From Welwitschia mirabilis (Eukaryota; Gnetophyta; Gnetopsida; Welwitschiales), in the NCBI GenBank assembly GCA_051453625.1, contig JBOZIK010000001.1, positions 84,124,405 through 84,179,248 on the forward strand: a stretch of 54,844 nucleotides of DNA, read 5' to 3'. Made by a program: the position numbers and the translations under genes. Positions 1 to 9,599 of the stretch are shown one piece after another; positions within the stretch are counted from its first letter, which is position 1; every line of letters starts with the position of its first letter. The notes under the pieces are model-generated. The model saw only the letters and a program-made list of their open reading frames with translations, did no database searches and was not told the DNA's origin.

Positions 1-712
1 GTTTGTTATTAAAAGTTAGTTACGTCTTTTTTTCCTCTTCCTCATAGAACACTCACTTAAAAATATTTTATTAAAAACTTTTTACACTTGATTCCAAGAT
101 TTAAGGCTTTTATGTGGAATAGTTTTGATCCAAACTTTTACTCTTCCTCTAAAGATGACTGGAAAGATAATCATGTAAGTACAGCCACTAATATGTTTTT
201 TTCCATTTCCTGAGATAAGCACAAGTTGTTCAATGTTAGTTAAATGTTGAAAAGGATCTTCCTTTGGTTCCCCTAAAAAGGTTGGATAAACACTTAGTTG
301 TCTTAATTCTATATCATCTTCAAGAGGTGAATTAAAAGGATTTTGAATTTCAAGTTTTTTATTAGCAATTAAATCCTAAGAGTAATGTTTACATTTGAGG
401 AAGAATTTCTTATTACAATTGAATTATTAGATGAAGCAACTTGCTTTTGTTTTTGTGATACTTTTGATACATTCCACGTATTTAAAGAAATGATATAATA
501 TACTTTTATTATATAATTTTCTTTTAAAAAATCTAATTCTAAAACAATAAAAGTAGAAAAATCTTCTTCTTTAATTCTGGGAATTTGTGTACCTAATTGT
601 GCATACTTAGATTTTCTTGAACTTAAATAATCCTTCTTTAATATTTTCTTTAATTAGGTTCTATTCTCTCTAATATTTTGTCTTCTTACTAGAATTCATC
701 ATGTCCTTGCAT
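1..712 (-). pseudogene. Athila/Tat-like gag, N-terminal part (decayed, runs off left edge)
   Basis: Read on the minus strand from an ATG at 712-710, this is the start of a gypsy Gag (capsid precursor that packages element RNA into virus-like particles). The best-preserved block lies at about 40-380, where the minus strand reads almost openly and contains GEPKEDPFQHL (about 242-274) and, about 40 residues later, KVWIKTIPHKSLKSWNQV (about 90-150). The spacing and the Trp/Pro pattern match the retrotransposon gag domain family. The first 250 bases after the ATG contain several stops and match the start of the plus-strand copy at 20604 onward, which fixes the reading direction. Its own LTR lies immediately upstream in the minus sense (1245-2604). 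The rest of the element is outside the window. Domain identity is fairly secure; the Athila/Tat assignment rests on the primer site of the sister copy. Confidence 0.72.
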
Positions 713-1244
713 GCTCAAACAACTAACAAAAAGCTGAAATCAAAAAGACTAGACCGTCATCCACCTAGTCATGAGGATGATAGAAAGGATGATGATCACA
801 ATAACAAAAATCCAAAACAACAAAAATTATAATAGAAAGAAACAAAACTTTCATCTATATTATCATGGGAATAATAGGAAAAATGATAGTTTATTTAGTT
901 TATAGAAAAGAAAATATTGAAAATGCAAAAAATTTTAGGATTGTTGTCCTTCTTGTCATGGAAACGACAAATAAAACAACAGTTTATTATGAAGAAAAAT
1001 AGAGAAAAAATACAAAAAATAGAAACTAATTTTGAAATTTTAAACAATCATGCCTTATGTCATCAGGATGATAGTGAAAACAACAAGATCCCTAAGAAAT
1101 TTTTTGGAAAATAAGATCATACAGAAACAAATATATTTAAAACTACACTAGAAATACAACATTAACTTAAATAAGTAACCTTAATAGTAGATTTAAGATA
1201 CTTATCTAGTTAATGATAATTCTCTTAACTCCTTGCAGTCTTCA
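713..1244 (-). other. 5' leader of the minus-strand Athila/Tat-like element
   Basis: Between LTR and gag, the minus strand aligns piecewise with the leader of the plus-strand copy at 20156-20603, including the segment ending 'ataagtatcttaaat' and the ATCATCC...GGATGAC stem-loop (756-781 here). The primer binding site itself is missing: the LTR end runs straight into the equivalent of sequence about 20 bases past the primer site, so a short deletion removed the LTR/PBS junction. The short open frame on the plus strand at 917-1114 is incidental. Confidence 0.6.
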
Positions 1245-2604
1245 CTGAATTTATACAATCATAAAGATCTTTAGGTAAATCTATAATCAAATAACTTGCA
1301 GAAAAATACACACTAGAATAAATGGAAGTTTACCTAAATTTCATAATCCCAATGAAGGCACTAGGGTTAGAGATAAAGAATTGATTTTTAAAGATATTTT
1401 TATCTTTTATCTTTTAATAACTAAAAGTAAATAACAATGCAAAAGTAATGCAAGATGAATGGATATGAAATGCAATGAATGGAAGTGGAAATGGATCTTA
1501 CTTATACCCTAGTCCTTCTATCATAAGGACTATGTTTCTATAACTTATATCAATTAAGAAGAGTATCCACTAGTTCTTAACCAACACAAAATATGAAATA
1601 TTCTTAAGTAAGATATAGAATGCAATATGAAATGGAATGAAAAAGTAATGAAAATCTACTACTAATCAAGGTTAACCTTAATAAAAGTTGCTCTTATTAT
1701 TTAGATAAATCAAAAATTTATCACAAATAACTGTGATTAATGTAAACTATAAGAGACATTCATAAAATTAGAATGAAAAGAGAAATTATTTTAATTTAAA
1801 GAGTATTCAGAGCATAACATCCACTTATAATAGAATAATAACATCTCAAGGGAAGAGACTTAGCCTAACATGAAGAAGACTCCTTTTTGTATCTATGGAT
1901 AGACCTCTTACCATTTAGTCCTTCATCACAGTATCAAGTACAAAAGATGGTCTAGAAATAAAGGAGGAAAAGGGTATTTATAGTTTTTGATTTGAGATTC
2001 TAGAAGCAAAACCCTAAAGATAGGGAAAAAAAATCCTAATAACCCACATGGGTTTTTTGACCCCATTTATAAAGATATTTCTTTCAAATATGCAAAAATA
2101 ATTATTGTTCCATCTATCATTGGGATAACATAGAATATGATACCATGTGCTACCTGTCTCTATGTGCCCCATGTGCTGTTGTCAGCTCCACAGCTTTTTT
2201 ATCCATGTTAAAAGTATCATCATCCTACCTATCATGGGGACAACATCGAGGATGACACCATGTGTCACATGTCTCCATGTACTTTATGTGCTACTGTTAG
2301 TTACATAACCTCTATTCGTATTAGCAATGTCATCATCCTATCTATCATGGGAACAAAAATAGGGATAATACTCTTCCTTTTCTCCAATCTCAAATGTAAG
2401 TTAGTATTTTACATCATAAAGCCCTTCTTTCAAATATGTAGTATTGGAATAGTCCTGAGAAGTTGCCAAAAATGATAAGGATTACATGTTTTACTAATCA
2501 TCCTATCAGATCTCCATAGTCATTAGTATTGCATCAAAACCTATGTGAATATCCTGGAAAAGTACTCAAAATACAGCATTAAATTCCTACAAATTGGCAT
2601 CACA
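1245..2604 (-). repeat. Athila/Tat-like 5' LTR, minus strand (about 1.36 kb)
   Basis: The reverse complement aligns end to end with the LTR at 18797-20134: it begins TGTGATGCC (2604 down to 2596) and ends near 1245. A TATA-like CTATAAATA lies on the minus strand at 1975-1983, matching the one at 19371-19379. Several 'catcctacctatcatgggg'-type motifs (about 2110-2370) are family-specific repeats. Directly to the right, at 2605, the sequence becomes the flank that recurs at 34976, so 2604/2605 is a real insertion boundary. Confidence 0.75.
1975..1983 (-). promoter_or_regulatory. TATA-like box of the minus-strand LTR
   Basis: CTATAAATA on the minus strand, at the position equivalent to the TATA-like box of the plus-strand LTR copy (19371-19379). 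Conservation between two copies supports it as the LTR promoter core; activity is not implied. Confidence 0.5.
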
Positions 2605-3165
2605 ATAATATCCATGTTAATTTTATACATAGAATTAGCCATATTTCAAAATACTTAGGGANNNNNNNNNNTACTCTCTTAAGACATCATCTTATGTCAT
2701 TAATAATGATCAAACATATATGTTTTATAGTTTGATTATCTTCTCACAACTGTACATCTCCTTTCTTTATTTTTAATTAAATAGATACTAAGCTAGTTAG
2801 GTATTAGTAAGTAACCAAAAAGACAAATAAAAACATTTTAATCTAATAAGATAAACAATATATGATGAAAATGTAATTATTGATATGATTGATAGAGAAT
2901 ATAGTCGGCATGAATGGGTTGTATAAGGAATGTATCACCAAAATATACAAGGTGTGTCTAGGGGATTATTTAAATAACTAAGTACATGGGATTTTGATAG
3001 TAAGATTATGTAATGGATAACAAATAAGTATTTAAAAAATACGGTAGAGTAGGAAAACAAATGAAGTGATAAAAATGGAATGTGAAAATATTATGTTACA
3101 TTACTATTATTAAGTAGATGATTAATGTTATGGAATTTTCTACCAAAGACCAAGGTAGTTGATGA
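2605..3165. repeat. Flank of duplicated module, copy 1 (matches 34976-35535)
   Basis: Non-coding, AT-rich. It aligns with 34976-35535, for example 'caaaatacttaggga' followed by the 'acatcatcttatg' segment and, at the end, 'tagtagatgattaat'. It is cut on the left by the minus-strand Athila/Tat-like LTR and on the right by the copia 5' LTR, whereas the second copy continues straight into the repeat module. A 10-base gap lies at 2662-2671. Confidence 0.7.
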
Positions 3166-3324
3166 TGTTAAATTATTATTTTTTAATTGATGTTAAACTA
3201 ATGTTTATTATGTAGCAGAATTTATTGTATTTTGTTTATAAAATATTAATTATTTTTAGGTAACAGTCTGAAGTAATGATTATCACATTTTTATCCTAAA
3301 ATCTACTAAGTTTTGTTACCCTCT

Positions 3325-3740
3325 TGAGGGGTCGATCAGACTTTTAAAGGGTTGACTGCACCTAGAACAAACTCTCAGAAACGAACTAAATCCAAAGAGG
3401 TTGATTGAATATCTCAAGAGTTGTATGGACTTGTGAACCTGAAAACCAGTACTCCCAAAATCATCAAGGGGTCAATCAAATATCTGAGGGGTTAGCTAGA
3501 CTTGAGCACTATGCACACAATACTTCCTAGCCAATTGTTAAGGGGTCGACCAGACATCTAAGAATTTGACTAGATCTAAGCACTGTACACCTAATACTTC
3601 CTAGATAATCATTAAGAAGTTTACTAGACATCTGAGAAGGCAACCGAATCTAAGAAATAAGCATCAATACTTCACACTCGATTAGCAAGGGGTCAACCAG
3701 ATTTCTAAGGAATCGACTAAACCTGATGCAAAAAACTGAG
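3325..3740. repeat. Degenerate tandem repeats inside copia LTR (GGTCGACCAGAC units)
   Basis: About five imperfect units, roughly 75-90 bp apart, each carrying paired motifs of the type 'ggggtcgaccagac' and 'gattgactaga', followed by 'taagcactgtacac' and 'aatacttc' in the better copies (for example at 3541-3620). The equivalent array is in the 3' LTR at about 14355-14760. The same gtcgac/gttgac words occur between pol and the env-like ORF (9300-9390). Confidence 0.7.
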
Positions 3741-4024
3741 ATGGATTTTATCATGACTAAGAGAATGACTAGATAGATATGTGGAAAACTAGATGAAAAA
3801 TCAACTATATCCTAAGGGATAAACTAAACATGAATCCTTAAGAAATTGGAATGTTTAAAAGTTTACTTGGGTGACTTATTTAAGTAATGATACAAAAGGG
3901 GTTAATTGGATGTTTGAGGGGTCAAGTAGCCAAGATGGAAATACAAATTTTGTATCTATTACACAACCATTTTATGGCCACTAGAAGTGTGTTTTCACTT
4001 GTAATAATACTAAAAGCTTTCCAT

Positions 4025-4032
4025 TATAAATA
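4025..4032 (+). promoter_or_regulatory. TATA box of copia 5' LTR
   Basis: TATAAATA, about 600 bases before the LTR end. The equivalent position in the 3' LTR (15065-15072) reads TATAGATA, so only the 5' copy keeps the canonical form. Confidence 0.5.
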
Positions 4033-4632
4033 GTCAAAAGTCAAATCACTATTACACCTTTTGCTAACTATTAAATCTTGGTGATAGATCCTTGTACTCT
4101 TTTGGCATTGCTTTCCTGACTAAAGATGAATTAACATTTATTATATCTTTCAATATAAGATCAGATCTATAGCATTCTACTATTCCTAGATTGTATCATC
4201 TTTATGTAAAATGCTCTATTATTCTCATTAAGCCAAATATTGAGTGATACCTATGCACTTGGATATACTACCATCACTTTGATGCTTTCTTGCAAAAATA
4301 TTGAGACCGAGCCTTCAGAAAACGTCCATTTGTAAAGGTTACAAATGAACTTGAAGTACCTAAAAGAGTTTAACAAAGATCTAGATTAGGATTAGATAGA
4401 AATTAATCATCAAGAGTGGAGTGTGGATTTTTCTTAAACCACTATAACACTTGTGTGCATATGATCAGTATTTTTGTATTTTCTATTGTTTTCATTTTTT
4501 AGAATATTTTTAGTTTTATGCATAAGTTTTTTAATGATTCTTTTTTAAGAAAAATATTTTTATTTGAAGATTATTCATGAAAGTTTTAGAATCCTATTCA
4601 ACCCCTCCCCCTTTAGGGTTCTCGATTCTACA

Positions 4633-4650
4633 ATTAGTATTAAAGCAAGG
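4633..4650 (+). other. Copia primer binding site, tRNA-Met type (degenerate)
   Basis: ATTAGTATTAAAGCAAGG directly after the LTR end. The plant copia primer site normally reads TGGTATCAGAGC at this point; the copy here differs by G-to-A changes and remains recognisable by position and by the trailing GCAAGG. Confidence 0.7.
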
Positions 4651-4698
4651 TTGAGTCCCTATTAAGATTTTAATCAATCTAGACTCTAGAACCCAAAA

Positions 4699-6330
4699 AT
4701 GAGTAATCCATCTATTGGCTTTTTTATTGGTCATCCACCTATGTTAGATGGATTAAATTATGCTTATTGGAAATCCTGAATAAGAATATTTCTTAGATCT
4801 CTAGATGTAGATATTAAAGAGGTTATTTATAAAGGATATATTATGCCTACATTAGCAAAAACTGATGCAAATAATAATATCATTTTAGTCCCAAAAATCT
4901 GAGACCAATGGACTACCACCAATAGATCCAAAGGCACCATAAATGCCCATGATCTTAATGCTATATTTTATGTAGTTTATAAAGTTGAATTTAAATGCAT
5001 TATAAATTGTGAACATGTAAAGAAAGTAGGAGATATTCTTAAAATCCCACATGAAAGAACATCCACAGTCAAGCAAGTCAAACTCCAAATGCTTATCTCT
5101 AAATTTTAAGAGATTGATATGGATAAGGAGGAGACTTTGCAAGATTTCTTTGCCAAACTTACCAACATTGTCAATTCTATAAATTGCCTAGATGAATAAT
5201 TACATGAAGCAAAAATTGATCAAAAAAGTTCTAAGATCCCTTCCAAAAAGATTTGAACTAAAATTCATAATAATCAAGAAAAGAAAAATATCAATATAAT
5301 GAAACTAGAAAAGCTTTAAGGTAATTTGAAAACATATGAATTAAAATTTCTAAAGACAAGAAGAAAGGTATTTCTTTGAAGTGTGTGCAGGAAAAGTATA
5401 GGTCAGAGAAATTAAATGAAGATTTAAGTTATTTTGGAGTTTCTCTCCTAGCAAGAAGGTTTAAGAAAATCTTATGCAAAAGGAAAAACAAAAGTGAGCC
5501 AAGTGGAATCTTAAGATGAAAACACTCAAAGTGCAAGAAGGAGCAAGATAAAGGAAAAATGATCCAATGTGACACTTGTAAAGGCTTTGAACATATGACA
5601 GATGGGTGCCCAAATAATAAAAGAGATTACAAAAAATTAAAGACATCTTCATTTGTTGCAACATAGGATAACATGGATGAGGATGATGATAGAAGTTCAA
5701 GCCAAGAATTATATGGATAAAAAGATGTTTCATGGCTCAATTGCCTCTATTATAGATCTTACCTAGTACATTAGAGCCTGATGATGTAAATGTGATTGAT
5801 GAAAAACACAATGAGCTAGAATATACTTGTCAAGTACTATACTTAAAATGTAAAAAGTTGGTAAAGAGAATAAATAATCTAAACAAGATTGTAAATTCTC
5901 TTATTAAAGAAAAGTAGGAAATGAAATTGAATTACAAAAATAAGAAATTTAAAAATTCTAATCTCATTTTATAGGTAAAATATTTATGTCATTTTGTTAA
6001 TAAATTTTGTAGTGATTTATCTAAATTGAAATAGTTACTCAAAGTTTAGAAACTATCTTATGATAAGTCAAGTATTGGCTTCATCTTCCAGAAACTACAA
6101 AGTTAACAAAATTAGGTAACTTGGAAAAATAAATTTATTATCAAAGTTATTTATTATTTTTGTGATAAGTTAGATCATTTAAAACTATTTTGCAATCTTA
6201 AAAAGTTAATGTTATTTTTAAATTTGGTCAGTTTTTTCCTTTTAAATTAATTCCAAAAGGAGGTGTACCATATAAATCTAAAAGGACTAAGTCTGTATAA
6301 GCTAATGATTTTAAAAGTCTCTTAATTTAA
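4699..6330 (+). pseudogene. SIRE/Maximus-like copia gag (decayed)
   Basis: ATG at 4699 opens a frame with PPMLDGLNYAYW, the N-terminal hallmark of plant copia Gag, then a stop. The chain continues through about 5140 with recognisable Gag segments (NAIFYVVYKVEFKCI, TSTVKQVKLQMLISKF, DFFAKLTNIVNS). A CCHC zinc knuckle, CDTCKGFEHMTDGC, lies at about 5568-5609 in a different frame, so at least one frameshift intervenes. From about 5760 to 6130 there is a Lys/Leu/Asn-rich stretch like the coiled region of long SIRE-type Gags. A second knuckle at 6152-6193 reads YYFCDKLDHLKLFC, with its first Cys changed to Tyr. About ten stops in all. Function when intact: structural protein binding element RNA. 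Upstream primer site and downstream pol confirm the order. Confidence 0.8.
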
Positions 6331-6360
6331 ATGGCTTTCAAGGTTTAAAATAGCAGTAGC

Positions 6361-9274
6361 TAGTATTTGGACAATGGATGTTTAAGATACATGATAGAAG
6401 ACAAGTTCAAATTTAAATGGTTAAGTAATTTTAATAGAAAATAAGTCACTTTTGATGATAATGGAAGGGAAAAAATTCAAGGTATTGGAAGCATCGGTGG
6501 AGGTAACTTACCTAGAATTAATGAAGTTTTATATATTAATGGTTTAAAGCACAATTTATTGAGAATTAGCCAAATATGTAACAAAGGCCATAAGGTAGTT
6601 TTTAATAACTCTAAATGTAAAATTTTACATGGCAAATTAAATGATGTTATCCTTAGAGAAAATAGAATAGACAATATTTATAACAAGGACCAATCATTTT
6701 CATCATGTCATTTTTCTCATGTTACTCAAGAAGAGCTTTGGCATAAACAATTTGGTCATGTTAATTATGATCAATTGAAAACGATTATTCATAAAAACAT
6801 TGTAAAAGGTATTCCGAAGATAAATGTAGAGAAACAAGGCTTATGTGATGCATGCCAAAAGGTAAAATAAATAAGAACTTCACATAAAAGTAAAAACTAA
6901 GTTTTCACAACTATGCTATTAGAGCTTATTCATATAGACTTAGTAGGCCTTTCTCAAACTCAAAGTCTAGGTGGTAAACATTATTTTCTTACTATGGTTC
7001 ATGACTTTTCTAAATATACATGGGTTGCATTTATTTCAAATAAATCTGAAACTTACGAATATTGGGTTGAGATATGCAACAAGATTCAAAATGAGAAAGG
7101 GCTATAAAGAAAATAAGAAGTGATCATGGTGGTGAATTTGAGAATCACTTATTTAAGAAATATTTCACTGATAATGGAATTAATCATTAATTTCTAGCCC
7201 CTAAAATGCCATAACAAAATGGTGTAGCTGAAGGAAAGAAGAGAGTACTCCAAGAAATGGCATGAACGATGTTAAATGATAATGAGGTTTCAAAATCATT
7301 TTGTGCTGAGGTTGTTAGCACAGCATGTTATATTATTAATAAAGTTTATCTTAGAGCCAGGATGGATAAAATTCCATATGAGTTGTAGAAATAAATACAA
7401 CCTAATGTTTCATATTTTAAATCTTTGAAAGTAAATGTTATGTGCTCAAAGATAGAAAACATTTAAGTAAATTTGAATTTAAAGTTAATGAAGCTATATT
7501 TTTGAGTTATTTAACTAGAGGTAAAGCTTATTGTATCTTCAACAAGAAAAGTTTAATTGTAGAAAAATAAATAAATGTGCAAATTGATGAAGTTGACACA
7601 AGGCTTATTGGTTCAAATGATGAAGAAGATGTTTCTCCAAGCACCCCCATAACTAATGTAGTATTAAATGAAAATTAAGAAGCTCCTACAAAAGAATTCA
7701 CAACTAAAAAGTTTAAAGAGCTAAAAGATCATCTATTAGGATCTATTATTGGAGAAGTTAGCTTAAAAAATAAAGACAAGAAGTTCAATAAAGGACTTCT
7801 GTGCCCACATTTGTTATGTATCTCAAACAGAATCAAAGAAATTTGAAGAAGATGAATCCCATGAAGAATGAATGATGGCTATGCAAAATGAATTACAACA
7901 ATTTTAGAGAAATAACATTTAAAAGATCATAAAAAGGCCAAAAGATAAAAATATCATTAGGGCAAAGTGGATCTATAAGAATAAATGTGATGAAGAATAC
8001 AATGTCATTAAAAACAAAGCAAGATTAGTAGCACAAGGCTACAACCAAATAGAAGGCATTAATGTAGGTAACACATTTGCTCTAGTTGTAAGGCTTGATA
8101 GTATTAGAATTTTTTTATCATTTGAAGTCTTTAAAAATTTCAAAGTGTATCAAATGGATGTAAAGAGTGCATTCTTAAATGATGGCTTAAATGAAGAAGT
8201 TTATGTAAAGCAACCACAAGGATCCACATAAATCTGGTCATATTTATAGACTTAAGAAAGTTTTGTATGGGTTAAACCAAGCTCCAAGAATTTGGTATGA
8301 AAATTTAGCCACTTTTTTGAATGATAATGGTTATATTCGTGGAATGATAGACAAGACTTTATTTGTTAAGAATCTAAAAAAGAAATTTATTATTATACAA
8401 ATCTATATAGATGATATCATGTTTGGTGCTTCTAATGAAGGATTGTCAAAAGGATTTACAACAATTAGGATAACTCATTTTGAAACGAGCATGCTTGGTG
8501 AAGTGAAAATGTTTCTTGATTTATAGATTAAGCAAACAAAAAATAGAATATTTATTTCCTAATGTAAATGTAAAAAAAATTTAATCAAACATTTTGGATT
8601 GGAGAATTCTAAGATAACTAATACTCTAATATCAACCTGTTGTAAAGTTAGTTTGGAAGAAAATGGAAAATCAGTAGATTAGAAGCTTTATAGGAGCATG
8701 ATTGGAAGTTTATTATATTTGATTACAAGTAGACCAGATATCATATTTAGTGTTGGTGTTTGTGTAACGTACCAAACTTAATTAAAAGAATCACACTTAT
8801 AAGCAATTAAAAAAATCATTAGATGTGTTAAAAGCACATGTGATTATGATTCATAATATCAATGGAGATATCCTTTGACCTTGCAAGTTTTAATGATGTG
8901 GATTGGGCTGGATGTAAGGACGATAGAAAGAGTACAAGTGGAAATTATTTTCTATTAGGATCGTGCTTAGTAGGATAGGCAAGAAAAAAGCAAAATTTCA
9001 TTTCCCTTTCAATAGTAGAAATGTTAAAGGACTTGGGGTAAATTTTGAACAAGTTCCTATTTTTTGTGATAATACTAGTGCTATAAATATTTATGAAAAT
9101 CCTGTTCAGCATTCTAGAACCAAACATATTAAAATAAGACATCACTTTTTAAGAGATCAAGTTGAAAAAGGCAAGATTACTATACTAGTAGATATTTTTA
9201 CCAAACTCCTAAATTTTGATAATTTTATTTATCTTCAGAATGAACTAGGAATTATTTTACCATCTTCTAGTTGA
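6361..9274 (+). pseudogene. SIRE-like copia pol, copy 1 (PR-INT-RT-RNase H, decayed)
   Basis: Protease: YLDNGC at 6364, where the active-site Ser is Asn and the preceding Trp codon is TAG. Pre-integrase zinc region: WHKQFGH ... CDACQ (about 6739-6860). Integrase core: HIDL (about 6928), SDHGGEF (about 7122), and the AEGKKR glutamate (about 7228), giving a DDE pattern. [22 protein letters not shown] (motif A Asp kept, about 8148), then IYIDDIMFGAS (about 8400, catalytic Asp pair kept). RNase H/tail: DVDWAGCKDDRKSTSG (about 8897), CDNTSAINIYENP, and HFLRDQVEKGKI near the end. From 6364 to 7107 one frame is kept apart from three stops; frameshifts occur near 7104 and 8230. Relative to copy 2 it has lost about 15 bases near 8222, about 50 near 9020 and about 24 near 9185. 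It is not functional. The lineage (SIRE/Maximus) is inferred from the motif wording and from the env-like ORF that follows copy 2. Confidence 0.85.
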
Positions 9275-9499
9275 TTATAGGGTAGAGGTTGGTTAACTAA
9301 CCTGAAAGCCTGGTTGCCTGGATGCTTTACAGTGCTGTAGACCTGTGTCTCAATGGGTTGACTGGAACTCTAACCAGTCAACTGGCCCTGAAGGATTACA
9401 GTGTAGATGTACCATTGGTAGACCCAATTTATTTCTTAAAATCACTCTAATCAACTTTCTTTATAAAAGCAAGTGGAACCCAACCCCTTTTCATTGTGT
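9275..9499 (+). other. Post-pol spacer with stem-loop and TATA-like box, copia copy 1
   Basis: Non-coding stretch homologous to 12375-12640. It holds a perfect 9-bp stem (9357-9365 with 9374-9382, gttgactgg/ccagtcaac, 8-base loop) and a TATAAAAG at 9462-9469 that is also present in copy 2. The same gttgac/gtcaac words occur in the LTR tandem repeats. Sequence is lost at the gap from 9500. Confidence 0.6.
9462..9469 (+). promoter_or_regulatory. TATA-like box upstream of env-like ORF, copy 1
   Basis: TATAAAAG within 'ctttataaaagcaagt'. The identical core stands at 12593-12600 in copy 2, about 115 bases before the env-like ORF. Candidate internal promoter, by inference. Confidence 0.35.
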
Positions 9500-9599
9500 N
9501 NNNNNNNNNNNNNNNNNNNNNNNNNNNNNNNNNNNNNNNNNNNNNNNNNNNNNNNNNNNNNNNNNNNNNNNNNNNNNNNNNNNNNNNNNNNNNNNNNNN
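9500..9599. other. Assembly gap (100 N) between two copia internal copies
   Basis: The left side ends in the post-pol spacer of copy 1; the right side begins inside the protease/pre-integrase part of copy 2. The env-like ORF of copy 1 and the LTR, gag and protease of copy 2 are absent or hidden here, so the true gap may be much longer or the join may be wrong. Confidence 0.9.

Larger units (their letters stand above)
3166..4632 (+). repeat. SIRE-like copia 5' LTR (about 1.47 kb)
   Basis: It aligns with 14201-15369 over most of its length. It starts TGTTAAATTATTATT and ends ...TCTACA immediately before a degenerate tRNA-Met primer site. It contains degenerate tandem units with GGGGTCGACCAGAC-type motifs (about 3325-3740) and a TATAAATA box at 4025-4032. 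The last 290 bases (from about 4345) have no counterpart in the 3' LTR because that one is truncated. Confidence 0.82.

Noticed and set aside
4885-5733. Minus-strand open frames over the copia gag
   Set aside because: They lie opposite recognisable gag segments including a CCHC knuckle; shadows.
6477-6674. Minus-strand open frame opposite protease/pre-integrase
   Set aside because: Shadow of the well-supported plus-strand pol frame.
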